Source of the DNA: Tridacna crocea
Lineage: Eukaryota; Mollusca; Bivalvia; Cardiida; Cardiidae
DNA length: 64,000 nucleotides
Assembly (NCBI GenBank): GCA_943736015.1
Contig: OX031059.1
Coordinates: forward strand, 55,067,159-55,131,158
Direction of reading: 5' to 3'
The first letter of the stretch is position 1. The number at the start of each line of letters is the position of its first letter. Positions 43,401 to 51,594 of this stretch are shown here, one piece after another. The notes under the pieces are model-generated. The model had not been told where the DNA came from. It saw only the letters and a program-made list of their open reading frames with translations, and did no database searches. A program made the position numbers and the translations under genes.

Positions 43401-45694
43401 CATGATTATATTGTTTATGGAAAATTTCAGCATGTGCCCTTGCTATTTTTAATCTAAGCGGTTTTTAAGCTGACGTTCTGCCATGGAAAAAGGGTTTTTT
43501 TTGCAAAATTCCAATTTTTACTAATGTCTCATTCAGTTTTGGTCAAAATTTCATTACACTTCATGGTTTTTCCAAAGTTTCGACAAGTGGTCTTGTTTCT
43601 TTATCTATGTGTTTTTCAATTTGACCCTCTGTCATAGAGAAAGGGGGTTTCTTGTAAAATGCCAAGGAAAAAGGGGCCTTAATGCAAAGTTGCACTTTTT
43701 ACTAATATCTCTTTAAGTTTTTGTCAAAAATTCATGAAACTTCATGGTTTTATCTTGTTTTACAAGTTTCAAAATGTGCCCTTGTTATTTTCAATCTACA
43801 AATTATTAATGCGCAAATAGCTCTTTCCTGGTTCCTCAGTTTGAGGCTGCATCACGGAAAAAGGGGACTTTATGGAAAAAATTGTTTTTCTCTAGTATCT
43901 CCTACATCGGTGATCAAAACTTTGTGAAATTTCAAATCTGAACTTGTTGGAACGTTGCCCAGGTACCTCTCTTCCGGTTTCTCAATTTTAGGCTGCATCA
44001 CAGAAAAAGGGGGCTTCATGTAAAAAATAGTTTTATGTAATATTTACTACATAACTGCTCAAAATTTTATGAAATATCCAATTTTGAATTATTATTAAAA
44101 AATGCCACAAACCACACACCCATTGTATTTATTTTGCAATATTATCTTATGGGAAAAGGGGGCTTAAAGGGGGCATAGTGGGCTTATTGTCATCTACAAG
44201 TTTGTGTTGGCTATCTCTAAGATAGTAATTGCCTTTTCACTTCAGTTTTTGGGGAGGCATGAACAGGTCCTTTAAGGATAAAAGAAGTGAATTTTTATCA
44301 ATTTCATATATTTTATGACAAGCACTTGTTTGGGGAGCATAACCCGTCTCTGACGGCTCTTGTTAGCTTGGCTGGCAGATATTGAGCTGGTTTTTGTTGT
44401 GTAAGTCATCCACAATGAGTTACAGAATAAGTTTGAGTTTTATTCAGGTCCAGAAATCTTTGACGAAAAATATGGGCCTGGACTTAGAAAATTTTACTGA
44501 AAAAACTCCTTTAACCCTTTGCCCCATAAGGCATTTCTATGGTATCTCTAATTGACCCTAAATAATAGGAAGGATGAAGCCATTTCTTATGTGTATATGA
44601 CACCTTTTGATAGCATTGAAAACATTGTGACAAAAGGTGAAATTGCTCGTCACGAGCAATTTCACCTTTTGCCACAATGTTTTCCAAAGGCTCCTACAAG
44701 TGATGCGTAGAAATGAGTATCTATGGAGTAAAGAGTTAATGAACCAACATTAACAAGAAAAAATGTTTATATATATGGCTTTTATTAAAGCATTGCAAAC
44801 AAAGACAGACAGGATGCTTATAATTCTGAAAGGGGTTTAAATATGGTCTATCGCCCCCACAGAATTTCACAAACTATACATGCCAGCAATGTATACAGAC
44901 AGTAGGGGACTGGATATTGCTATACAATACTATCAGAATGTTTGTTTACCTTGATTCAAACCCCTGCTTGCTTGGCAGGTTAACATTTCACTGTGTTATC
45001 TTGTATCATTTCAGCTGTTATAAGAGGGGCTGCTATCATTTCATCCTGGCTGAGTTTGTCCTGGTCTCTTGTGGCGTACCAGAATGCATTGAGATATTCA
45101 CATGAAGACAAGGAAAATATGAAGATCCCCGGAATGATATTCTACTTCCTCTGGAGAGCCTCTGAAATTGGACCTCGCGTTATTGCTCTAGGGCTGTTTT
45201 GGTCTCAGTTCAAATATCTCGCCTTCATTGTAGTCGGCGCACACTGGATATTTATGTCATCGTGGCTCTTCTGTCAGAAGACTAGGTTCCATCAAAATAG
45301 ATGTGAAGAAAAATTTTTTAACATTATATGTGGGTATGTCCTGATTTTCTGCTTTTTGAATGTAAGAGATGGTAGGACTAGGTATCGTATGCTCATGTTC
45401 TATTCTATTTTATACCTCGAGAACTGGAATATGATGGGATTCTGGTTTTATTTCACAGATGATAAGAGTGAATGGTTTTATCTTCCTGCCTTCTTCGTGG
45501 TGTCTCTCAGCGTTTTTGTACACTTGTTTTTTCAGCTGTTATACTACGGGTGTTTTCATCCTTTAGGTGCAGGAAAAATCCCTTGCTGCCCACCAAGGGG
45601 AGAATACACCTGCTATCAATCATTGTGCCATGATCTGAACGAATCAGATAATGAGTATTACATAGAAAGTGGACCTGTACCAGCACCTGTTTAA
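30835..45694 (+). CDS. XK-related protein (XKR4/6/7-like), complete three-exon gene
   Basis: Members of the XKR family are multi-pass plasma-membrane proteins; XKR4, XKR8 and XKR9 scramble phospholipids in apoptosis after caspase cleavage. Exons 30835-31460, 32888-33096 and 45015-45694 join in frame to give 504 aa. An in-frame TGA at 30808 precedes the ATG. Residues 1-105 are a hydrophilic cytosolic tail. Hydrophobic segments follow at about 108-130, 141-163 and 189-208, and several more lie in exon 3. Family hallmarks are FECFLEAAPQLVLQIYILM (250-268) and NVRDGRTRYRMLMFYSILYL. As I recall, vertebrate XKR4/6/7 also have three exons. No caspase site is obvious in the short C-terminal tail. The stop codon lies in the TTAA of a hairpin MITE. 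Family is secure; which paralogue is not. Confidence 0.9.
31697..32780 (+). mobile_element. AGCTCACCTGAG tandem-unit element, copy 1
   Basis: Starts AGCTCACCTGAGCAGGAAGTG and ends CATGTGAGCGACTTGAGGGC...CGCTTGTT. Inside are about seven diverged units of roughly 145 bp with GTCAAAAACTAGGTCA and CTTGTGTACCCT-like motifs. It lies in XKR intron 1. Confidence 0.8.
32888..33096 (+). CDS. XKR-like exon 2
   Basis: Acceptor AAATTTCAG, donor TTACAG before GTACAT. It encodes QMEYIYNGIKSNSRDL, then MRMEDVDASCIRMFE and the family motif FLEAAPQLVLQIYILM. Confidence 0.92.
33133..33308 (+). repeat. TTAA hairpin MITE, left part, interrupted by a tandem element
   Basis: Starts at TTAACTCTTTACCGCACAATC and breaks at TCTGCAGATA; it continues at 35630-35673. 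Confidence 0.85.
33309..35629 (+). mobile_element. AGCTCACCTGAG tandem-unit element, copy 2 (about 15 units of 145-146 bp)
   Basis: Starts TTTTTAGCTCACCTGAGCAC and ends AACTCAGGTGAGCG...GGCCCTCTTGTT, giving short inverted ends. Units recur every 145 bp, and every 146 bp from about 34180 on. The middle units are almost identical and the outer ones diverge. Each has TCATGAAAGTTGGTCAGGAT, CTCGGACGAGTTCGAAAATG and CAAAAACTAGGTCACCAGGT. Confidence 0.9.
35630..35673 (+). repeat. TTAA hairpin MITE, right part of the interrupted copy
   Basis: CGATTTGGACCAGTCTAGAA to GGTAAAGGGTTAA completes the copy begun at 33133. Confidence 0.85.
35690..35919 (+). repeat. TTAA hairpin MITE, subfamily A
   Basis: With its flank CTATTTCTGTGCTA it duplicates the 33112 copy. 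The stem's right arm reads CTCCTATAGCCAC. Confidence 0.82.
35975..36150 (+). repeat. SINE body, head missing
   Basis: Shares GAGAAAAGTAGTCGGTGGCT, AGAAAGCCAGGAAACACATG and the CAACCAACTTA tail with the SINE at 56121. Confidence 0.75.
36302..36474 (+). repeat. GGCTAAATGCATC interspersed repeat, copy 2
   Basis: Counterpart of 13245-13436; it ends TACTTTTTGCAGATGCA next to a MITE. Confidence 0.6.
36475..36703 (-). repeat. TTAA hairpin MITE, subfamily A
   Basis: TTAA both ends; perfect stem extended by AAACACTG/CAGTGTTT. Confidence 0.9.
37045..37273 (-). repeat. TTAA hairpin MITE, subfamily A
   Basis: TTAA both ends. GGGAAAAGAAG on one arm is matched by CTTCTTTTCCC on the other. Confidence 0.88.
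37451..37455. repeat. Target-site duplication, left copy (AATAT)
   Basis: AATAT directly abuts the left LTR and recurs right after the other LTR at 41449-41453, giving a 5-bp duplication. Confidence 0.85.
37456..38064 (-). repeat. 3' LTR of the BEL/Pao element
   Basis: 609 bp, the same length as the 5' LTR with two substitutions seen by eye. Confidence 0.9.
38065..38073 (-). promoter_or_regulatory. Polypurine tract candidate
   Basis: On the element strand AGGTGGGAG directly precedes the 3' LTR, the place expected for the plus-strand primer. Confidence 0.5.
38284..40773 (-). CDS. BEL/Pao Gag-protease polyprotein with deleted Pol
   Basis: 829 aa, open throughout. Residues about 164-312 are a DUF1759-type Gag domain (LPKLEMIQFDGDKIKWTEFW, LSDVEKLTYLMSKLTGEA). 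Zinc knuckles lie at 404-417, 433-446 (CFRCLREGHLSKEC) and 452-466. A DUF1758-type aspartic protease has its LLDCGSQRTYI active-site motif at 530-540, a LIGNDYY turn at about 640 and FGWILTG after it. Residues about 715-735 resemble the start of the reverse-transcriptase region. The text then jumps to SRLFRVPIYTLRFIKC...KKGPLKSQE, like the linker that normally precedes integrase. This points to an internal deletion that fused two distant parts of Pol. The domain calls rest on remembered family features. Confidence 0.85.
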   Translation of the reverse strand: MADLKYIRGVRTRYRNVLENELQRCASLIDSDIELDAKEEIQMKVNKCIKTLDVYREKLEDKSKELCCAIDDSDEDLVAEILNEDGILCEQVISSRIELEEFKDSILDQQIKHEEKFDQSTVEKVDHLVQLQSEMQKTVMDQMKLQQEYFERQEKGRHDQSTVKLPKLEMIQFDGDKIKWTEFWDTFDCAVHRNKKLSDVEKLTYLMSKLTGEAKKTISGLALSNDNYRVAVKLLEERFGRKQDIIDLHYSHLMNIQRPEETAESLRSFLSEIQRHLRSLEVLKQDVNQAVFVSMIKSKLPTKVLVQLEIKKDISSSWTVAWLLDELKHYVTAIESAVPEQTSFQYKGNAQTSSPDKSLVESSSGRKENAPLTEVKSSTEALFVASNRNKVDKPVSTKFSAEHCRYCTEKHYSDECWKYKTDIERKKQLKGSCFRCLREGHLSKECKRNKTCVHCGKENKHHRSLCPKMFGTKTLHEFSNMSFIEKNDQRSEKTPKENSFVSSNDMVLMQTAFGEINNPRNAFCLKTRLLLDCGSQRTYITESLANRLGLKQESEQEIQLSTFGSDNPKVIKTALTTLSLKLNNGQYMNVTANIVPVICGGIIRNHIDMSSLGHLEHLLKSVDMADTIPTETESSSVEILIGNDYYLDLVLPHRLELQPGLYLLSSKFGWILTGRTSEVNKAVNETNFRSLSHESNLTKNETLISSVNVIQMKPKFEDFPTIDSIGITDSTMEEKMGTSVHMNNEQHQIKEEVKMLSANHNVNKQSVVGPTSQFSLNTNKFSLISRLFRVPIYTLRFIKCLTKAKCKKGPLKSQEVLFRPLKSAECTLE
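40817..40834 (-). promoter_or_regulatory. Primer-binding site candidate
   Basis: Five bases inside the 5' LTR, the element strand reads TGGCGCCGGAACCCGGGA. It starts with TGG, complementary to a tRNA CCA end; TGGCGCC also starts lysine-tRNA primer sites. The exact tRNA was not identified. Confidence 0.55.
40840..41448 (-). repeat. 5' LTR of the BEL/Pao element
   Basis: 609 bp, TGTCGC...GCGACA on the plus strand. It is upstream of the ORF in element orientation and so would hold the promoter. Confidence 0.9.
41449..41453. repeat. Target-site duplication, right copy (AATAT)
   Basis: Matches 37451-37455. Confidence 0.85.
41908..42300 (+). repeat. ATTATACCCCCCACTACAAAGTGG element start
   Basis: The CCCCCCACTACAAAGTGGAGTGGGG foldback start and CTGTCTGTCAGTCCATCCATC are typical of a mollusc interspersed repeat. 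It contains an ATGTATATA-rich stretch at 42065-42100. The right end is uncertain. Confidence 0.5.
42375..42601 (-). repeat. TTAA hairpin MITE, subfamily B
   Basis: TTAA both ends. Perfect stem with tip GCTCGTTACGAGC, extended by AAAACACTG/CAGTGTTTT. Confidence 0.9.
42598..42632. repeat. TTAA MITE remnant between two copies
   Basis: TTAACTCTTTACCAAACATG then TTTTAA: the two extreme ends joined by a deletion of the whole interior, sharing TTAA with both neighbours. Confidence 0.6.
42629..42857 (-). repeat. TTAA hairpin MITE, subfamily A
   Basis: Left TTAA, right GGGTTTAG; stem intact. Confidence 0.82.
42857..43017 (-). repeat. TTAA hairpin MITE, left-truncated
   Basis: Begins at GTGTGGCTCAAAAG; stem with mismatches; right TTAA at 43014. 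Confidence 0.7.
43137..44366 (+). mobile_element. TATGCTCCCCAAA tandem-unit element
   Basis: Inverted ends TATGCTCCCCAAAGGGCGAG and TTTGGGGAGCATAACCCG, then GACGGCTCTTGTT. The interior repeats CATGGAAAAAGGG, TGCAAAATTGCAATTTTTAC and TTCATGAAACTTCATG in diverged units. No coding capacity. Confidence 0.75.
44511..44739. repeat. TTAA hairpin MITE, subfamily C
   Basis: TTAA both ends. Stem GACAAAAGGTGAAATTGCTC pairs with its complement apart from its outermost bases; the flanks (CCCATAAGGCATTTCTATGG) differ from subfamilies A and B. Confidence 0.88.
45015..45694 (+). CDS. XKR-like exon 3 and C-terminus
   Basis: Acceptor TCATTTCAG, 11.9 kb after exon 2. It encodes 225 residues after the split Ala279: RGAAIISSWLSLSWSLVAYQ, MIFYFLWRASEIGPRVIALG, GRTRYRMLMFYSILYLENWN and a last hydrophobic segment near VVSLSVFVHLFFQLLYYGC. 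It ends PVPAPV-stop. The TAA belongs to the boundary TTAA of the MITE at 45691. Confidence 0.92.
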
Positions 45695-45919
45695 CTCATT
45701 ACCAAACAACAAAATTTTTGGCTTTTCCAAATCGAAAGCATTTGCGGACTACAAAATAAAAGTGACGGAAAATTTGAAATGTGTTTTATGAAGGGTAGAA
45801 AACATTGTGGGAAAAGGAGAAAATGCTGGTTACCAGCATTTTCTTCTTTTCCCACAATGTTTTCTAAAGGTTTCTTTTTCTGGGTCATCAAAAGTAGGGA
45901 TTGTGTGGTAATGGGTTAA
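45691..45919 (-). repeat. TTAA hairpin MITE, subfamily A, at the XKR stop codon
   Basis: Left TTAA 45691-45694 contains the XKR TAA stop; right TTAA at 45916. Intact stem (one arm CTTCTTTTCCC). Confidence 0.9.
45755..45760 (+). terminator. XKR poly(A) signal candidate inside a MITE
   Basis: AATAAA lies 61 bp after the XKR stop, within the left half of the hairpin MITE. Other hexamers may be used; no transcript evidence is available. Confidence 0.35.
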
Positions 45920-46070
45920 CCCATAACCACTCATTCCCGAGTTGTAAAGATTCTAAGGAAAAAACCTTTTGAAAACACTGCGGAAAAAAAAAGAAGAAAA
46001 ATGCTGGTTACCAGTATTTTCTTCTTTCCCTTTAATAGTTAACTCGCTTCCAATATGAAATTCTTACTTT
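45916..46070 (+). repeat. TTAA hairpin MITE, truncated, sharing a TTAA
   Basis: Begins in the right TTAA of the previous copy; stem expanded by an A-run; the right half is missing. Confidence 0.65.
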
Positions 46071-46079
46071 TGGTCACAT

Positions 46080-46420
46080 TAATATTGGAATCAGCCTGTT
46101 TGTCTGTGTATCCGTCTGTGTATCCATCTGTGTGTCCATCTGTGTGTCTGTCTGTTTACAAAAGACTAGTAATTTTGTTTCGCAAACTCCTCCTACAGTT
46201 TAACCACTATTGTATTTAAAGTCTGTGGATACATTAAATGTGTACTGAACTTGTGTAAGACATAGTTTTCAATCATCTACTCCCTATGATTCCAGGGTAA
46301 TCTCCCCTTGAACTTAGAAATTTTTTTGTTAAATTGCCTGTTTCTATCAAAGCATTGGCGGGGGTATTAAGTCACATTGAGTGAAAGTTCTAGTTGATGT
46401 AGGTTTTTCCAAGTCACCTG
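46080..46420 (+). repeat. Interspersed repeat with CTGTCTGTGTATCCGTCTGTG
   Basis: CATTAATATTGGAATCAG start, a (GTGTGTCCATCT) low-complexity stretch and a GGCGGGGGTATTAAGTCACATT end are typical of mollusc repeats. It is the only copy here. Confidence 0.45.
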
Positions 46421-46677
46421 CTGCAACTCTTGTGCAAGAGATAATGAATTGCATGTCGTGATATTTAAACAGTCGTGAACCTTTGTTTGGCAAGTTTTAC
46501 AATTTTTACCAAACGATAGAAATAACTTGACACATTCAACATGTCCTTCTAACCTGCCTTTGCTCCTTTTTTTTCTCTCCAGTTAATCCCAGAAATGCTT
46601 CTTCTAGATAAGATTTTACAGCAAATATGAGCACCAAGTGCTCAAGTGGAAGTTTTGTTATGTATTTATCATGTAAA

Positions 46678-46907
46678 CTAACACTTTATCTAAGGACGAA
46701 GTTTTAGACTTGTCCCAATTCAAAGCGTTTACAGACGATAAATATAACAAAAATGAAATGACTGGATTTGTATCAGAAAAGGTACAAAACATTGTGGGAA
46801 AAGGAGAAAATACTGATTATCAGTATTTTCTCTTTTTCCTACAGTGTTTTCAAATACCTTTACATCAGGGTTGTTAAAAGTTGGGATTTTTGTGTGCTAC
46901 TGAGTAA
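46678..46907 (-). repeat. TTAA hairpin MITE, ends decayed
   Basis: Stem GAGAAAATACTGATTATCAG with its partner CAGTATTTTCTC: TGCTGG became TACTGA in both arms. Confidence 0.75.
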
Positions 46908-46950
46908 AACTCACTTTTAATCTTGTCTCCATGAAAAGTTGCCTGACACT

Positions 46951-47176
46951 TAATTCAACTCCGAGTGACAAAGTTTTAGACATTTCCAAATTGAAAGCAT
47001 TGGCAGATGACAAAATAAGTGTGTAGTTAAAAATCGTTTTTGAAGGGATTAAAAAAAAAACATTGCAAGGAAAAGGAGAAAAAGCTGCTAACCAGCATTT
47101 TGCTGTTTTTCTCAGTGTTTTCAAGATCTGTCTTTCTAAGGATCGATAAAAGTTGGTATTGTGAGGTAAAGGGATA
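46951..47176 (-). repeat. TTAA hairpin MITE, decayed
   Basis: Left TTAATTCAACTCC, right AAAGGGATAAGG; stem partly mismatched. Confidence 0.65.
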
Positions 47177-47229
47177 AGGATGACAAATTTGGGACTAGGT
47201 CATGCATGGTCAAGAAAAGCCAGTGTAGA

Positions 47230-47454
47230 TTAACCCTTTCTCAAACGACTTTTGGACTAGACCGAATTGAAAGCATTTGCAGACGACAATTCAACTCTTG
47301 CTGAAAAGATGATTTCTGTCTATGATAGGGTAGAAAACATTGTAGGAAAAGGAGAAAATGCTGGTAACCAGCATTTTCTCCTTTTCCCACAATGTATTCA
47401 AAAGGCTACTGTACCAGACCTGTAAAAACCAGGGATTGTTTGGGAAAGGATTAA
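47230..47454 (-). repeat. TTAA hairpin MITE, subfamily A with CCCTTTCTCAAAC ends
   Basis: TTAA both ends; perfect stem; internal flank like 12233-12446. Confidence 0.88.
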
Positions 47455-47793
47455 ATTGGTGATAACTTGATAAGCCTTACTAGGATTTTTGAGGGCTTTT
47501 TTAGTAAACAGTCCAATTTAACTTCATCAGAATTTATGTCTCTATTTTTATAGACTAAGTTTAATACTGAAGTATGTTGGTATATTATTTGGTCAAAATA
47601 TTGATGTTAGGACAACATTGTTTCTATCCAATATAATTATATTTATGAAACTTTATCATCATGTTTGTCTCAGTCTCATAAAGGACAATGTCACATTTTG
47701 ATTAAACAGACCAAGAGTCTTTTTTCTTAAAGCAAGCCAGTATGAATTAAATCCTTAGATTGAATTTGATGTACACATATTCAGGTTTTTGTA

Positions 47794-49552
47794 TTTTTAG
47801 CTCACCTGACCACAAAGTGCTCAAGGTGAGCTTTTGTGATCATGCTGTGTGTGTCATGCATCCAGGCATCAACAAGTATCTTGTGTGCACAGTAGAGGCC
47901 AGATTTTTTTGTCAGAATGTTTTTCTTGATGATATCTTGGACAAATTCGAGATTGAGTCACCTCAGGTTAAAAAGTAGGTCAGAAATCTTAGAAAAAGCT
48001 TTGTGCACTCCAGAGGCCACATTTTCAGCCAGTCACTCATGAAACTTGGTCAGAATGTTTGTCTTTATGATATATTGGACAAGTGGGAAATTAGGTCATG
48101 TCATGTCAAAGAGAAGCTGACGGAGCTAAATCTTAGAAAAAAGCTGGTGTGCACTCTACAGGCCACAATGCTAGCCTTATACCCTTGAAACTTGGTCAGA
48201 ATGGGGTTTGTTGTTGTTGTTGTTGTTGTTGTTTTGTTTTTCTTTTTTTATGATATATTGAACAAGTTCAAGTGGGTCTTGTAGGTTCTAAAAGTCGGTC
48301 ACTTGCTTAAATCTTGGAAAACCATGTATGCTCTTTAAAGACCAAATTTTCTAGCCTGGAACTCATGAAACTTGGTCAGAATGTTTGTCTGGATAACATA
48401 TTTGGCAAGTTTAAATTTGAGTCATATCTCATTGAAAAGTAGGTTAGTACTAAGTCTTAGGAAAAGCTTTTGTGCACTCTAGAGGTCACATTCTCAGTGG
48501 ATACTCGTGAAACTTGGTCAGAATGTTTTTCTATTACAGTACTTTGGATAAGTTTGAAATGGGTTACATGGGGTCTAAAAATATGTCACTGGGCTAAGTT
48601 TTGAAAAACTTTTTGTACACTCTAGAGGCCACATTTTTAGCCTAAAACCCATGAAAGCTGGTCATGTTTGCTTTGATGACATTTCAGACAAGTTGAAATA
48701 GGGTCACTTTAGGTCAAGAAGCAGGTCACAGGGCTAAATCTTTAAAAAAAAAAAAAAGCTTGACTGCAGTGACTGCAGCCACATATTCATATTCATAATA
48801 TCTAAAGCTAGAGGCCACATATTCAGCCTGATACTTTTGAAATATGGCCAGAATGTTTGTCTTGATGATATGTCAGACAAGTTAGAAAGTTGGTTATGTC
48901 CTCTCAAAAAGTAGGTCACTGTGTCAAATCTTAGAAAAACCTTGTATCTTTTTGATTGGCCTCAATTTCAGACAGAAACAAGAGTACTTGTCTGAATTAC
49001 TTCTTAAACACATTTGAAATTTGGTCATCATGGGTCAAACAGTAGGTGACTGGGCCAAATCTTAGAAAAAAAACTTTGTCTGCACTCCAGAAGCCACATT
49101 TTCAGCCTGATACTCCTGAAACTTAATACTAATATATGTTTTGGCAATATGTTGTACAGCTGTAAAATTCGGTTATTTTAGGTCAAAAAGTTGGTGACTG
49201 AGCCAAATCTGAGAAAATATGTGTGTGCAATCTAGACAGCATATTTTCGGCCAGAGACTCATGATAGTAGGTCATGGGATTTTTTTTTTTTTCATTATAT
49301 CTCAGTTTGGTAACCTCGGGTCTGACAGTAGGTCACTAGGACAAAATTTTAGAAAAACTTTGTGTGCACACTACAGGCCACATTTCCAGCCTGATACTCA
49401 TGAAACAAGATCAGAATATTTGCCTGGATGATATGTCTGATAAGCTCAAATTCAAGATGTTCAAAACGTATGTCATTTACATGCATGCATAAAAAAACAT
49501 TCTTTTCAGCTTTACTCAGGTGAGTGTTAAAGGACCAATAAACCTCTTGTTT
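47794..49552 (+). mobile_element. AGCTCACCTGA tandem-unit element, copy 3
   Basis: Starts TTTTTAGCTCACCTGACCAC and ends TTTACTCAGGTGAGTG...CCTCTTGTTT. Twelve or so strongly diverged 145-bp-type units; a (TTG)n run at 48208-48233 and A-runs interrupt them. Confidence 0.8.
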
Positions 49553-49806
49553 AATAATTGTTGGATTTCTGTGAATCAAATAATCAGTGATAGTCTAGGA
49601 GATGACTTGTTGCATCTTACAGCAGATAACAGCTTAACAAAAAATATGGGGAAATACCTGTAGGTCATATTACTGTTTACCAAGGCAACTAGTGCAGGGA
49701 AACTCAAGTTTCTGCCTTCATTTGAAGATCCAAACAAACGGTTTCAACTGGTGAATGTAATCCACTTATGAAAGTATTACGATTATGTTCCCTCTGTGAA
49801 ATAAAT

Positions 49807-50036
49807 TTAACCCTTTACCCCATGAGGCATTTCTATGGTATCTCTAATTGACCCTAAATAACAGCAAGGATGAAGCAGTTTCTTTATGTGTATATGACAC
49901 CTTTTCATAGCACAGAAAACATTGTGACTAAAGGTGAAATTGCTCGTCACGAGCAATTTTACCTTTTGCCACAATGTTTTCCAAAGGCTCCTACAAGCAA
50001 TGCGTAGAAATGAGTATCTATGGAGTAAAGGGTTAA
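49807..50036. repeat. TTAA hairpin MITE, subfamily C
   Basis: Same design as 44511-44739, with TTAA both ends; two mismatches in the stem. Confidence 0.85.
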
Positions 50037-50128
50037 ATTTTTCACTGGAAAGAACAGATATCCTCTCTTTTATCCGCCAAATACGAGGGGTAATCTAGAA
50101 TTAGCGGTACTAGTTATAGCTTACCTGT

Positions 50129-50356
50129 TAACCCATTACCACACACTCCCTACTTTTGACACCCCTGAGAAAGAAGCCTTTAGAAAACATTGTGGGAAAA
50201 GGAGAAAATGCTGGTAACCAGCATTTTCTCCTTTTTCCACAATGTTTTATATCCCTCACAAAACAAATTTCAAATTTTCTGACACTTTTATTTTGTCGTC
50301 TGCAAATGCTTTGAATTTGGACAAACCTAAAATTTTGTTGTTTGGTAACGAGTTAA
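50129..50356 (+). repeat. TTAA hairpin MITE, subfamily A
   Basis: TTAA both ends; strong stem. Confidence 0.88.
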
Positions 50357-50568
50357 TCCATGAATATCAACTAAATTGTGCAAGCATGACAAAATGAATT
50401 ATGATCAACCAACCAAGAAAAGTTCATCAAATTCAGACATGAAACTAGCCATATACAATAAAACAAAGTTTACATGTTACACTTTGCTGGGTAGGTATCA
50501 ACACCACAGTGTCAAATAATGATGTTACTTCAGGGATGCCCAAACTTTTTGTTTCTTATTATCCAGGG

Positions 50569-50954
50569 TCAATAAACAAGGACCCACCGACTGCTGATCT
50601 TCCTCATATTTAAATTATCTGTAAGTGTCCGCTGAACAATACCATAACTTAAGCCAGTTTCGCAAAAAGTGTCTTTAATAGTGATATAGCGATCTCCAGT
50701 AACAAGGTCCCTGACAGCATCAGTTGATGTCGCGCCAAGAATGCTCCTGCGGCTGTTCCATTCATCATCTTCCAATGATGTTCCACGTTCTTTGAAGATG
50801 CAACACCAAACAAACATACAGTTTCTGATGTAAAATGTTTTGTGGGTGTCTCTTGAGGGACCTTGTAAGTTTCTGTTGGTGAATATTCACGCTGCACAAA
50901 AAACTTAATAACTGCACAAGTTTCAATACTTTTAATTGACATCATGGCTGACAT
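50569..50954 (-). pseudogene. Mariner-type transposase N-terminal (HTH) fragment, frameshifted
   Basis: In one minus frame MSIKSIETCAVIKFFVQREY followed by SPTETYKV resembles the first helix-turn-helix of Mos1/mariner transposases. In another frame FKERGTSLEDDEWNSRRS and VRDLVTGDRYITIKD...SYGIVQRTLTDNLNMRK match the linker and second helix-turn-helix. The two parts overlap near 50820, so at least one frameshift separates them. The DDE/D catalytic domain was not found downstream. No terminal repeats were recognised. Confidence 0.8.
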
Positions 50955-51590
50955 TCACTTGGGAAGTAAACTGGCTGGTTGTGTTTACAGAAAACCAAAA
51001 AAGACATTGAAATTTCAATTGTTGGTTGATTATGGTGTCAAGATTGACATCCACAACATTGCAGCAAAAAAGGGGTAACTGGAAAGGTTAGAAAACTCAT
51101 ACTGGATATAAAAAAAGAGAAATAGATTTATACCTGCCCTGCATAACCGTACACCTGTTGTTATGGTCACCCATTAGGTACTGACGTGATTGAAAGACGG
51201 CATTGATTTTTCTACATCACATCGAATACATTTGAAACTTGAACTGAGCCAAGTTTTAGAACGAAATTCCAAGAAGTATTTTATGTAAAGCATCAATACT
51301 GCTAATTCTGGATTGCCCCTCGTATACAATATGAGAGTCTAGTGTTTTAGTGTTTGTAAATAATTTCATATGTACGTTTTTTATATTATATTGAATCATC
51401 TTAAATCTTGCAAAACAGTGGATAAAACTGAAAAATATATACCTGTACATTTATTTTCTATAATCTTTTACAGTTGAAATACATATTTCATGATTGAAAC
51501 ATATTGAATTTTCATCGTTACAGTGATACTTATACTTGCTATTAGTTATTTAATTTTATATATTTTAAGTTGCAAAAGACAATGCACCTT
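50955..51590. other. No gene recognised
   Basis: AT-rich sequence between the transposase fragment and the next tandem element. No clear repeats or coding signal. Confidence 0.4.
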
Positions 51591-51594
51591 TTTC

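Noticed and set aside
50649-50954. Intact single-exon gene for a mariner-like HTH protein
   Set aside because: The similarity switches frame near 50820, so it is a broken transposase fragment rather than a gene.
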